A DNA stretch of 64,000 nt, taken from Echinococcus granulosus. Lineage: Eukaryota; Platyhelminthes; Cestoda; Cyclophyllidea; Taeniidae. The translations under genes were made by a program, and so were the position numbers. The notes under the pieces were generated by a model. The model did not search any database. It was not told the origin of the DNA and saw only the letters and a program-made list of their open reading frames with translations. The stretch lies in contig NW_020170382.1 in the NCBI RefSeq assembly GCF_000524195.1, positions 729,661 through 793,660 of the forward strand. The letters run 5' to 3'. Position 1 is the stretch's first letter; the number at the start of each line of letters is the position of its first letter. Shown one piece after another: positions 10,562-22,268 of the stretch.

Positions 10562-13500
10562 ACCTCTTTAAATAATCGACTTCATTTCACTGTTGCTATT
10601 TTGGGGTGTAAGGCAAGAAATTGGCTTCAAAATGTCCCTCTTTTAACCAGCATCACCTCGGAAATACGCTGAATGGTTATTCGATACTCGTTGTTCATTA
10701 ACTGCACGAAAACAGTCCTACCATTTAATCGTAGGAGCAGGGAATTTGGAGAGAATAATAATTTCTCCAATTGCATATTTGTCTACACGGACCTTTTTGG
10801 TCTCCTGCGCTTCAAGCTCTATGCTGGTGGCATCGGAACCAGCTCGCAGCTCCAGACATCCGGACTGATATTCCCTTGGCCATTCTACCCATTCTAATGG
10901 CTATAGCATCTTTTGGGATACCTTAATGACTGTGTCTTCAAGTAAAGCCGATAAACTTTGAACACAAAACAGTTTTATCGTCCTAAAACCACCTGACTAG
11001 GTTTTGTTTACTGTAGCAATAAGGAGGGTTGAATCAGCTCTGGGTGGGTGAGTAGAACCAATGGGCGTTTACGATCTTGCCACCTTCTAATTTTGGTAGC
11101 TACTGTTTTTAGTAGTAAGAAATCATTTTACGGCCTTGAGACAGGGCTTCGTGCCCCTTTGTGTGTGTGGTGATAAGTGATCGCTAGACCTCTGCGGTCA
11201 TCATCATCACTAAGCTTGCTGGTCATGTTGACCCACGAGTGATCCCTCAGCGGGTTCGATTCTACGATGTCCACCTACATGGCATGGTTTTGGTGGGAGT
11301 TTGAATTTGAAAACCCAATTTGACCCTTAGTTAAAAGTTTAGGCCATGACATCCTCCCAGGGGATGTCATAAAATATGTGAGTCCGAAAGACCTCTACTT
11401 CACATGTGAAGAGAAGAGCTGGTAAACTGTTAACGGAAATGACATTAAGGGAAAGCCGAACAAAAAAGTGTCTACGAGAATTTGACGGCAGAATGAGTTT
11501 AATTTATAGGTGACAAGTAATCGTGTCGGAGTTAGAACAACAATGCAGGTTTAATTTGAGGCTATTGGCAAGTGCCAAAATTCAAATCAAACTGTAACAC
11601 TCAAGGCGTATCAATTAGCGGCTGTGCTCAAGTGCTATGCAATTCAGAGTCGAAATCGCAGCCTAAAATAAAAATTCCAGATGCTAGTGAATTCTTAACT
11701 GAGTAGTTATGATGACTTACACCCGGCCTCCTGAGGCGTTCATGTCCTCAGCAAAAATGTCACATTCATATTGAAATCCAAGTGTGGCCCAATTGCAGGG
11801 TATCAGTTGTAGCGCCTTTTGCTGTTTTCATTTTATTGATGCGATTGTCATTCCGTCTGTGCTCTAAAATTCAGCGCATAAGGGTCTGCATTTTATCGGT
11901 GGGGGTTTATACCTATTAACAGAAGTACCCTGAACAAACCCAGTTGACGTCCGAGGCCACGTTCCACGTGGTTAAAAGTGCAAATTGGATCAGTGGTGCT
12001 TCGTTATAGCGTAAATGTTTCAAGTAGCTAACCAGGTCACAAGACATGGACTTCCAAAAACGCTGGCTTTGTGGTGTACGTTGCGAGTGTCTGTTTTAGC
12101 AGCCGCAAAGGGTTATTAACTTCACCTCAAAGGAATGAGTAAGGTTTTCTTTACTGTCAAGACTACACCCTGTGACCAATTAGCTCTTTCTCCATTTGAA
12201 GGGTCACGATTAGCAAGTTCTTTTCAACATGGGTAAGGACCTATTCGTGAGAACTCTCGGTTAATTGACATTTCAGTGGAAGTTCTGGAAGATTTCCTGC
12301 TTGAAAGTTTACACTATTCAGGGATAATAACATAGGGAAGGATTGAAAAATTTTGCTCGGAATGAATTACCTATGATAGATTTTGCCAAAACGGTTCCAT
12401 CCAGAAAATAGCACAATGTCGTGATAGTCTACCGCAAAATGTGTTTCACCCTGATTGCGAGGAGCTCTGCCCACACCACCTTCGCTACTCGTGGGTGTGT
12501 GCTCACGCCTACATGCGTAAAGGTCAACCTAACGTCAAAGTCCGGGTTTCAAAATGTTATGTAAGGAAGATTAGAGCCATCAGTCTTAAGCACAAAGACT
12601 GCTTTTTCCCTTTTTTCTTAAAAATACCAAAGATATCAACAATAATATTGTGGATCAAAGGCATCTCTTCCATGCGTAGCCTCAGCAATTGAAGCGAGTA
12701 AATGCAAGTGTGAATAAGTGTTTGGACTTTGGGACAAAGCTGTATAGCCCGGTTTCCTCTGTCCGAAGAAAGTACGTCTGAGACCAGCCTCCACTACACA
12801 TTTAAATTAAACTTCATAAATAATTATTTTCAGATTCATTTCAGATGCTCTAATTAAAATGCGTGCAATGAAACAGAGAATGATATTTATCGTTTTGGCT
12901 CAATAATTATTAACTAATAAGCAAATCTTAAGTTAATTTTTCACGTAAATATAATTTATTTAGATGTCTACAAGGCGACTTTTTGCTGCAGGGCCAACAT
13001 AGAGGAAAATCGGTGATCCGCATGCACCGGCTTAAAAGCATATGACCAGTAGTGGAGACACATAAGTACAATTTAGACAATTCTTTTCGTGAGGATCCTT
13101 CAGCATGTATTGTTTTTTTTTCAGGTGACTAGCCAAATCAAAGGAGACCCTTTCTTAAATGTCCCATCTACAATAAGGAGTGGGCGTTTGTGTAGGCGTT
13201 GTTTGTAAAGTTGCGATGGTGTTTCTGCCATAGCTGCCCCATGTGGTAATGCAAGTATTTATTGGTAAATTTTCTTTCAAAAAAAAATAATCAAAGCATT
13301 TCTTTATTTCACGTATTATGGTTGTTAACTAACTAAAGCAGCTCATTTTGGAAGGCAGCAATGTATTTTGTGCATTGACTCGGGGGCTTAAATAAAAGAG
13401 AACAAATCTCGTGGGGTGACATCGTCTCCTGATACATTTATACATGTGGCCTAACATTTAAGCAGGTCTCGGAGGAGAGCTTCGACATGGTAAAATTTAT

Positions 13501-13563
13501 CAGTAAGTATAAACCTTTCGCCGACAGCCCATCACACTGCCTGCCATTTAGTATGCGCTGTTT
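10562..13563. other. gene-poor spacer
   Basis: Nothing convincing. A frame at 12.44-12.69 kb has some coding character on both strands but no splice-supported reading. Confidence 0.45.
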
Positions 13564-13869
13564 TCACAATTCCAAATATCGTTTAATTGTTATATTCAAT
13601 GTTTGCATAAAAAGGTTGTCGTGGAACTTTAAAAATAGGTTGTAGGCTGATGAGGTTTTTAGGAATGGGAGTTCAATGAGCCGGCTATTTGCAGAAGTGA
13701 CTACAGTGCGTTGAGAACGTTTGAAATCGTCACTGACTGACGTCGACTGGCCACATTTGAGGCGTATGCGCGACTCAATCGTCTTTCTGCGGCTTTTTGC
13801 TTCACCGCACTGTGCTTGAAGTCTCATGTAGATACGAGTTTTCGCCAGTTCACAAGAATCTTCACTACC
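13564..13869 (-). CDS. candidate terminal exon, basic protein
   Basis: Open frame of 101 codons starting directly at a good acceptor (tgttgctttggtatgcag) and ending in a stop. The first ~65 residues look coding (for example ELAKTRIYMRLQAQCGEAKS, then basic KSRRKTIESRIRLK). The last third is AT-rich and may be read-through beyond a real donor. No family recognised. It may belong with the minus-strand islands at 15.0-15.4 kb. Confidence 0.35.
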   Translation of the reverse strand, partial: GSEDSCELAKTRIYMRLQAQCGEAKSRRKTIESRIRLKCGQSTSVSDDFKRSQRTVVTSANSRLIELPFLKTSSAYNLFLKFHDNLFMQTLNITIKRYLEL

Positions 13870-14970
13870 CTGCATACCAAAGCAACAGCGTAAAAAGTAT
13901 TTGGATTAAATGATTGAAAAAATAGTGTAACCGCAAGAAAGTACGCATTTGCATTGGCGGTAAGTGCTTGTACTTTCAATATTTGTGGTAGACTTCAACG
14001 CAGTGTTGGTCACTATTCCATGAAATAGCACATCTACTTAGCCAATTCTAGTAGAAGCTCATCCCATTTAATCGCGTCTGTACTATTTCAAGCGAGTGGT
14101 GTTCAAAATACTTTATAAATGCTAGCTGATGGTTGAGCCTCACCAAAGCGTTCATCTCACATGTGATATAACTGCAGTGATTGGCATCAATAGCCGCAAA
14201 ATTAAACACTTCGAAGTGTTCTTCATAACTCCTGTAGGGGGTTTAGCATTGCTGACTCCCCCACTGCTTTCCTACCTTTGGAACAAACAGACTGGTTAGA
14301 GGAGGAGAATATCTCTCCTTTGATAAGTTTTGTTAATGTATATAAAAATATCGAGGTTATATGGGTATAGAGTTCGTTTCCGCCTCCTTCTGGGTCAATA
14401 AACTCCGCCCAGTCACGAGGTTGGTGTCTCATCAAAAAGGGTACATTTAGCCAACCATGTAGAACAACGAAAGCTAAAAGTATTTTTACCAAGCGCCGAT
14501 CAGATGATATTCTATGCTGCTTTGTCACCACTTTTTGCTTTTGCTGTCTCTTTCTACTGCTTTTTCCTTGAGTGAAAAAAACAAAATGAATAAGTCAAAT
14601 AGCGAGTTCATATGACATCTTTTCTCATCAAGGTAAGTTAGCAGCATTCTTGTAAAAAAGACAAGTAATAGATTTGGCTTTTAACATCCTCAGAAAATTT
14701 CTAGATGGTAAATATTGCAATAATTTATTCAACTCAGTCACATAAGTTTCCGTTATTTGTGACAGTTTCACAATATTGAGTCGTGGCAACTCTGCCTGTC
14801 GCATTGTGAGAGCCAACAAAGTGCTCTTTTCAAAAGTCATTCAACAAAGGCGTTATCACTAAAACCTTGTCAGAAATAAATCTTAATGGAGTCTCGACTT
14901 ACTGAGTTTCTATGTGGTTAAGCTAAAAGAGGGGAAATAAGCTGCTGCTGGAGGGAGTAGCGACTAACAT

Positions 14971-15078
14971 TCACCCCAACAGCTTCTTGCTTTCCTCAAG
15001 AGCCTCCTTTTGAAGAGGCATGTCGGCGTACTGGTAGCTCCTTGAGGTGATCAACATAATCCTCTCCTGATGTATTGC
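14971..15078 (-). CDS. candidate C-terminal exon (35 aa)
   Basis: An acceptor (ctatccatttgtag) is followed by a 35-codon phase-0 frame ending in TGA. The peptide (ERIMLITSRSYQYADMPLQK, then EALEESKKLLG) is of normal helical protein composition with balanced codon use, and the neighbouring sequence is AT-rich. It looks like a real final exon. The family is not recognised and its upstream exons are unknown. Confidence 0.5.
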   Translation of the reverse strand, partial: AIHQERIMLITSRSYQYADMPLQKEALEESKKLLG

Positions 15079-15403
15079 CTACAAATGGATAGCTATTAGG
15101 TAACATAATTCCTGATTGTCGTTGATTCTTACCCTACTTTTTAAATGCTATATTTTGCATTTAATTACTTTATTCTGCTCTTATATTTTAAGTTTAAGGA
15201 AGCATTATGTCATTGGGGTCTATGAAAATATAAGCAGTGTCTGATGCAGTTTTACGGTGACGGATCAAGGTACACTTAGCAGTTGGTGGTACACATGGCC
15301 CCCATTCACCAGTTATTATTATCATTTTTACTTGAGAAAAGTAGTTTTTGCATATTATAGAACCATAAGTGTCGTCTCAGCCGTGGCGTAGAGGAGTGTT
15401 TCT

Positions 15404-15540
15404 TCATGACAAAACGGTTTCAGAAAGGAATTGACCAGTATATTCTGGGAATTCCAAAGCAATGGCATGCTTGACGTTTTTCTCATCTGTTGTGAACCAA
15501 TTTTGACATAGATCAGAACAGTAAATGCCATTGTTGACAA
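15404..15540 (-). CDS. candidate exon with CxxxC, unrecognised
   Basis: A frame of about 45 codons ending in TGA contains GIYCSDLCQNWFTTDEKNVK followed by HAIALEFPEYTGQFLSE. It has coding-like composition. The acceptor is weak (several AG choices between 15541 and about 15487), and the in-frame stop separates it from the exon at 15.0 kb. It could be a final exon of another transcript or a pseudo-exon. Confidence 0.28.
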
Positions 15541-16699
15541 CTCAAACGAGTGGTCCTCTTATAAAGTGAAACCTTTGTCTTTTCGTCAGCCCAATTATAT
15601 TTTCAAAACATTCGGTTTAGAAGACTGATTTTTAAATGCAATACTGCGCTGTTTGAAAAAGGACTCCAGGTTCTCATTTGGCAAATCAGTGTTTACATTC
15701 TCTCATCATCAAATACATCAAAGCTGCCACTTGTGCTTTGGTGGTGGTGGGACCCATATCAAAAAACACCAGTAGTCCCTTCCATTTTGAAATTAAGCAG
15801 TATTCCATTTACTTCAAACTATTACACTTTGAAGTTCGGTAACAGAATTTTGTGAGGGCAAACCAAATACGCCATTTATAAGCTCTACATTCTGGTGTAG
15901 CCTTTGAAATTCCCTTTTTCATTTCACGGTGCTTGGTACTTCCAGCAGTATTTTTATGAGGCCGTCTTTTTGTTTTTGGGAATCACTATTTTCCGAAAGA
16001 TTTGTGAAGTCAAGGTAAAGGAAATTTTACTTTACCTGAATGTATTATATGAATGCAATTTTAGATCAATCTACAATTTGATAATTTTGCCCATGCTGTG
16101 CCTAAAGTGATGTCTGAAGACATGAAAAGGTGAAGTGACAGGGAGGAAGGCTTGGCATTGACGTAAAAAGCGGCTGCAAGGCCGTAGACAACACAGACGG
16201 GCTCCCATGACGCCAAGGTAGCGACTAAACCGCGTAGTGTGATAAGTTTGCGTGATTGAATATATAATGAAAATAAGACCTTACCAAATACCTTTACCAC
16301 CTTGTCAGTCGCCCTTCTGTGTCGATCCTTACAACCATTTTAAGTAGCGATCAAGCGTGAGGAAGGAGCACAGACAGTACATTTAGTCGGAAATCTTAAA
16401 TACAGTACCCTCCCATAAAATGAGGAGATCCATTTGAGGAATGGGGCTTAAGGGTAGACACTGTTTTCAATTATTTTTCTTAAGAAATTTCCCTAAAGGT
16501 ACCATAAAGAGGACAGACGTTATGTCAACAGGCCATGCTAAGTATCAGTTTTTTGAAAAATACCTCTAATCCGCTAAAACTTGCTTTTAATTTGTTCGTG
16601 ATCACTGACCCAAGAAACCTCGATTCTTGCCGTTGTCGGCGATCAATGCTGTGCTTGCGGTGAATTCGTCCCCAGAATCTACTTAGGTTTTGTCCATTT

Positions 16700-16850
16700 A
16701 GTAAAAATTTGTTTAAATCTTTGCTTTGGTTTCGTGGGCATGGCATCCAGATTGGCCAGTAGCTCCTCAGCCCTTCTCCACGTCTGCAATACACATTTTG
16801 ACCTAGCATTATAGCTTCCTTGGACTTCAAGGAAGACCGGAGCAATAAAA
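16700..16850 (-). mobile_element. truncated TRIM terminal repeat (minus orientation)
   Basis: Read on the minus strand it has the repeat landmarks (the CATAATGCTAGG-type block, GCAGACGTGGAGAAGGGCTGAGG, GGCCAATCTGGATGCCATG-like, AACCAAAG). The segment with the GGCGGAGCCTTAAGT motif is deleted. It explains the 119-codon open frame here. Confidence 0.6.
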
Positions 16851-17721
16851 TCAAATAATAAATCACTTTTCCAAATTTGTACAATCGTTGAATGTTATCA
16901 TGCCGTATTAACGAAATGGATGATAAAAAATAAATTTAAGCTAGACCAACTGTGCATTTTGGCAAAGCTTCGTCTTTTGCAATTGTTGGCTTTTTTGGTG
17001 CACAAAGTTTGCCTTAAATTACAAATGTCAGAGTGCATCAGTTTGCTTGAAACAAATTCGTGGTAATTTTGCTTGTAGGATATGCTGTAGGTGAAAACAC
17101 TTTTACCAACAGCCATGAGATGTCATTTCGGACTCCACAGTCTTGCGTGGCTTCAATTTAGGGACGAAAGTATCCTCGAGTGATTTAAATTTGGACAATT
17201 GCCACCAGCGAACAATTTTAACTGAAATTCACGTTTGCGAATTTTTAACATTAAATCACTACTCCTAGAATAGACAAATTTGCAATGAGGAGAGGAGAAT
17301 AGGGGGACCCGAGAAACTCAAACCGATCCAGACATCCGGCAAAAAGGCGATAGAATAGTAATTAGAAACGTTTGCGTCATTAGTAAAATAATTTCTCAAA
17401 AGTGAATCAAAAGACTAGCTTTATTTGCATAAAGATTTTCAAAGGAATGATTCGGTTTAATTTTTCCCTAAATAAGTATACTACGTCTGATATGTAAAGG
17501 TGAAAGTAAAAACTTAAATATGAGGTTGGATTAAGAAAACAGGAAAAAGCAGGGTCCCTCTGATTGCTTAACATATTATCGCATGAAGTTATTAGGTGTT
17601 AGTCTGTGTTATGGACACCACACTTTCTCAAACAAATCTATGTATTTAGTCCACCACGTTCCAATAATTCAAGTAACCAAAAGAATTGTGTGATGTTTTT
17701 GGTATAGTTCGCTGCAACGGT

Positions 17722-18046
17722 TTATTGTGACTTGTAGGAGACTGTAAAATGCATGCTATCAGTTATACGCGTGCACTGGAAGCATGGACATGTGTAAGTC
17801 TCTAGGTTCTCTCCCTTGTGCTCCTCATTCCCTCCCCGTTGCCTAAAACCCTCACGGCATAAGTGGTGGAAGGTGGTTTCAGCTTTACGTATCCGCTTGG
17901 CAAAGTCAGTAGACCTAGTCTCCGAAGCTGCGGTAACCAGCTTCTCTCTAGATGTGTTGTACAGCACTCGGAGAAGATCTGGTATACGGTGGCGTGAACT
18001 ACCGGGTAAAGGGGATTTGCATGTGTTTACTTCTGGTGATGAACCA
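17722..18046 (-). CDS. candidate terminal exon, 107 aa, Cys-rich tail
   Basis: Begins at an excellent acceptor (ctccttacctatctatcttgcag) in phase 2 and runs 107 codons to TAA. The sequence is charged and looks coding: RVLYNTSREKLVTAASETRS, then AKRIRKAETTFHHLCREGFR, then a cysteine cluster YTCPCFQCTR. A plus-strand frame also crosses the region but carries a stop just before its only donor. I do not recognise the protein. Upstream exons would lie above 18.05 kb on the minus strand and were not found. Confidence 0.42.
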
Positions 18047-18447
18047 CTGCAAGATAGATAGGTAAGGAGAGATGGAAAAAGTTTTTTGTCCCCTTTTATC
18101 GGTCAATTGTCGTTATTACTGAAAAGAGTTGGCGATTAATGTGTGAAGAGCAACACTCAACAGTGTTTAAGGGCATGAAAGGAGAGGCGTTTAAGCTATC
18201 AGTCAAACAGTCGCCATATGGCATGCACTGAAAGCAGACGACAGTAAGCTTCAAAGACTGTCAATTTGTCGTCCTTCATATTTTTGAATGTGTTATGCAG
18301 ATGTGCCGTGGATTATGGGCTGTTTGATTGACTTAGTTTTATATTGTAGAATTCGTTAATCAAGCAGACATATCATTGTTAGAGTGTATCACCACCTTAC
18401 CACCCTCTCCCTGCAAAATTCCAAGTCACACATTGCTTCATCCACAG

Positions 18448-18567
18448 AAGACTGCGTTCGTTTAAAGTGGGTGGCTGAGATTGTTTACTTGCGTGGAGTC
18501 AACCAAATGGGTGTGGTGAATGAGATCTATCTACTAGATGCCACCCAAGGCGACTTTCGTGGAAGGT
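18448..18567 (+). CDS. candidate exon of a membrane protein
   Basis: Acceptor (cattgcttcatccacag) followed by an open frame coding for VRLKWVAEIVYLRGVNQMGV, then NEIYLLDATQGDFRGR. Composition and codon use look coding. The donor that keeps the frame open into the next block is GT at 18568, giving phase 1. Upstream exons are unknown. Confidence 0.5.
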
Positions 18568-18603
18568 GTGCACACTAACTACTCATGCCTCTTCTTGAGA
18601 AAG

Positions 18604-18770
18604 TCAAGACTATTGAGCCGAGACGAGAGAAGCCACATTCTTATGAGACAAAACTTAGTCGTGAGATGACTTACACCTTAGCTAGGATGGAAAGGGGGGA
18701 ATACTACCACATCCGATTCAATACCTTGATTCTCCTCATATTTCTCCAAGTTATCGTAGCCTTTTATTGA
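18604..18770 (+). CDS. C-terminal exon with membrane tail
   Basis: Continues the previous exon across a 36-nt intron (18568-18603; internal actaac resembles a branch point; acceptor gagaaag) in phase 1. It codes for a basic stretch (TIEPRREKPHSYETKLSREM), then a single hydrophobic helix FNTLILLIFLQVIVAFY and the stop. The protein would be anchored by its extreme C-terminus. The family is not recognised. The 36-nt intron is very short, but minimal introns of this size occur in tapeworm genes. A phase-0 acceptor at 18599 is the alternative. Confidence 0.5.
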
Positions 18771-18979
18771 TGTCAAAAAATCACATAATCACGAGCGAAA
18801 TGAAAAAGGAAGTTGAAAAATAAAGGCAAATTATAAGGATGTGTTTAGGGGCAGACTGTTGGCAATAAAAGGTCAAACGCCGTAAAAAGTGGAATTTGCA
18901 GCAAGTGTATGTCTGGATGGAAGTGAATTATGGACTCTGTTACGGTGCTTAGGTCACTAAACAAAATATTTGATGAGGC

Positions 18980-19173
18980 TGCGATACTCCGATTACTTGT
19001 TTAACTCTGCTTTGGTTTCATAGGCGCTTAAAAAGCTGCTTTTGTACTTCCGCTGGACATCGTGGCCTCTAGATCATGCCTGTAGCCCTTCAATCCTTCT
19101 GTGCGTCGTAAGTATATATTTTGCCCTAGTATTACGTCTTCTTTCTTCTCCAGAAAAGTCTCGAGGTGCCAAA
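18980..19173 (-). mobile_element. isolated TRIM terminal repeat (minus orientation)
   Basis: Reverse-strand copy with all landmarks from the GGCACCTCGAGACTT-type start to the AAACCAAAGCAGAGTTAAAC block and a CGCA end. No internal region adjacent. Confidence 0.72.
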
Positions 19174-19579
19174 AATTCTCCTAAAGTTATTTAACTAACG
19201 CGAACCTATTTGGTCACGTTTTTAGTAGAAAATAATTCTCCCCCAAACCAGGCTGCTGCAGTTGGATGATTAAAAGAAGGTGGTATTTACTAAAGACGAT
19301 TCATGCAGCCTAATTGCAGGGCAATTCAGGTACATGAGAAGATTAATATTGCCATTTTCCTTAGTGGTTTAAAAACTCGTCGACCTTCGAAGGAGAATAT
19401 GACAGCTAATGAAGAATGGATCTTCATTAAGGAGGAAACATACAAATTGTGTAGACAAAGTGTGTAATTTTATCTTTTGAGAACGTAAGGAGATGAATAA
19501 TAAACTCGGTGCTCACAATAGGTCGCGATCTCCTCGATTCCTCTGAATTCATTAGAGGCTAAAATCGGCTAAATTTAGC

Positions 19580-19768
19580 ACAGGATTATTGGAACATTGT
19601 TCTAAAAAAGTTTTAAAACTCTGAAGGCCCCCGCCATTGCACTTTTGTTGGGCGGCCCGATCGCCAAGCTGTGCCGGTAACCCCTCAGCCCTTTTGTTTG
19701 CCAACAATACATGTTCTACACCAGTATAATGTCTACGTTCGTCTTCAGGGAAGACACAAGGTGGCATA
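19580..19768 (-). mobile_element. degraded TRIM terminal repeat (minus orientation)
   Basis: Retains GAAGACGAACGTAGACATTATAC-like and GGGCTGAGGGGTTACCGGCA-like blocks. The distal end is diverged. Only about 400 bp separate it from the copy at 19.0-19.2 kb, in the same orientation. Confidence 0.6.
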
Positions 19769-20230
19769 AGATAAAGGGATATGGATTAAGAAAGCATATA
19801 AGAGTCACTTGAATTATGCGTTGTCATTATAATAAAAGCAACATTTCTGGGAGATATAAATAATAATGGGAAAAGCGTAGTAGTATAGTCTTCCAGGACT
19901 TTAGAACTAGCTTTAATTGCATACGTTTGAAGGTATAGAAGAACTCTACCTCTCCTTTCCTGGTTCTCTATTTCCACCAGGATTGTCAGAAGTTTCGTTT
20001 TGCTCCTTTCATCCCATCTTCCTTAGGTTTAGGACACGTGCTAATAATTAAATTATGTAAGCACAAACCCCAGAAATTAAGTTTGTGCAAAACTTTCTTA
20101 TTTAATATAAATAACTCTTATCCACTTTAAGGTAATTAAAAGCCAAATCAACCCTTTTACCGACTCAAAAATGGCGTCTGCCGAACTCGACTAACTGGGA
20201 GACGACACCGATTTATGAAGGACTGCTCCA

Positions 20231-20273
20231 GTATATAAACTCCTCAGCCCAACGTTGAATTCGTGGTAATAAA
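20231..20273 (+). promoter_or_regulatory. compact TATA-AATAAA unit, possible LTR remnant
   Basis: GTATATAAAC at 20231-20240 is followed only 28 bp later by AATAAA at 20268-20273. A promoter and polyadenylation signal this close together are typical of a retrotransposon LTR (U3-R-U5). No reverse-transcriptase frame is seen nearby. Confidence 0.3.
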
Positions 20274-21264
20274 CGGTTTCAAGTCTATCATCAAAAAGGC
20301 GAATAAATAATCTAGCTACTTCCGCCATTTTAGTGCAATAAAGTGCCTACTCACCCCTAAGTGCGGCGCGGTGCAGATGCCTCCGAAATTGCTTCAAATT
20401 ATGCCTTCAAATCGGGTGTTTTATTAAAGCCACCAAGCCGTAACTGTCACTCCCTCCGTGGAGCAAATAAGTACTTACGTTTTAAAACGGTAAAATGGGT
20501 TGATCACCAGATAGGAGGGCATTTCACACTTCTGTGGTGTTACCAGCCTACATGGATGTAACTCTTTAGGCATGGACCGAAATCCTTTTAAATTTTTAAT
20601 TAAAATTTATACGTAGAAGCCTAAAAAGCTGACTGTTAGACAGGATTGTACCTCGAAAAAGCTGAAAAAACACATTACAGAAATCGCGTGCATTAAATTT
20701 CGCTGAGATAAAGTGAGGCGTCTTTTTGAGGGAAGGGGACATGGCTTCCAACCACAGCCCTTCAATGAGGTTCTCACGAGGCTCCAAACAGTTGCGCCTA
20801 TGTGTCAACTGTGCATACTTCTTTTTTTTCAGGATACTTGCAAAATCGGCTTTTACTCCCTGAGAGGCAAAGAAAAAGTAGTCTTTTTTAACCTACTGCA
20901 CCAACCGAGAGAGCATGGGTGAGGCAAACGTGAAAGCAAAACAACAAATTTGTTGGGAGTTATTGAAATGTGATTTTAGTTTGTGACTTGCAACGGCTTT
21001 CGGGTGATTGTGTTAAAGAGAGTAAATTGCATCACAAACTGAAATTCCTGAAAAGAAATAAAGATGCCCATTCCTCTCCCTTGATGTTGGATGGTAAATA
21101 TATAGTCAACCAGGTTTCGTAGTACCTCAGAATCCCCCAGATCTAATGTTCATTCGTGCCTAGGTTGCCAGACATCATTTGGAGTTGAAAGAGTGATGAG
21201 CATACATGTTCTATGCTGTAGTAGAAAACCACACGCATGGTGGAAAAATATTCTTAAAATTGGT

Positions 21265-22268
21265 CTTAAGTACCCCGAGACTTTTCTGAAGAATTCGTAC
21301 TCGAGTAAAATATGTTTCCAACGGACAGTAGGGCTTGGAGCTACTGGCGTAGCCTGGAGACTAGATGGCTTGGTGGAGGCACAATAGTGGAGCCTCAAGT
21401 AGCCCCTCACTAAATCCCAAAGTTAAACAACCGACGCATACCACAATCCCTCTCCTCCTTTAAGTATTATCCTTAAGTCTCTCCTTGGTCAGCATTTACG
21501 TGTCAGCCATCACGACGCAGTGGCTGCTGTAAGAGATACACCCATGAAGCAACCGCACCAGTTGTCAAATTGCGTGCGACCGAGGAGACATCTAACTGCA
21601 GCGTCACTGATCCCCATTGACAGTTCTACTGTATCTGGAGCTTCGTCCTCTTTAGGAACCTTATTAGGGAAGGAGGAAGTGGTCAGGTCATCGTGCACAT
21701 CCACTGGGAGTGGTAAGATTACTGGCCCAAAAGAACAGTGCTTAAAAAAGTTTGTGAGGATAAGGTTTAGCGTCTACTTTTCATTGTCATTTTGTCTTCA
21801 CTTCAGCGCTGTCCAGCCATATATCTACTTGGGTTCTATCCATGCCTAGATGGCATGCCCCTACGGGTTCTGCAGAGAGCTCCGTAAAGAACTTTTCAGA
21901 TTGTTCACAGCTGGTGTCAGTTCAGCTGTTTATGGAATCCCCACAGAACATGGGACTGAGGTGGGTGCCGAAAGTAGACGTCATTCCATCCTTTCTGTTT
22001 AAGGTTGTCGCAGTTTCCCCCATCAGCAGCATATTCCCTTCCTCTGTCAACTTAAGATTTGGCAGCCAGAGATAGAAATAGGGATGGATGACCTTTGGGA
22101 TCGGGTTCCCCTTCTAAAGCCGTCAATGCATTGCCGAAGTACAGAAGGGATGAGGGCGGAGGCGGGGGCTAGTAGTATGACCTTTAGGGCATGCCGCTCA
22201 TTGAAGGCACAATGGCGGAGCCTAAAGTGTCTGCTTATCCAAAACCGGGACAATCAAAGTACTGCAAC
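21265..22268 (+). mobile_element. TRIM element, copy 1
   Basis: A terminal repeat of about 180 bp (21265-21448) and a truncated second copy (about 22115-22268), in direct orientation, flank a unique core of about 670 bp. The core shares blocks with the other copies (ACTGGCCCAAAAG, CAGCCATAT..ACTTGGGTTCTAT, CCAGAGATAGAAAT). There is no gag, pol or envelope coding. The structure fits a non-autonomous LTR retrotransposon in miniature. Its core holds the short open frame discussed in the findings. Confidence 0.8.

Noticed and set aside
11245..11270. B-box-like gggttcgattc, checked as a tRNA gene
   Set aside because: No acceptor stem or A box upstream.
16525..16884. 119-codon minus-strand frame
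   Set aside because: Its centre is a truncated TRIM terminal repeat.
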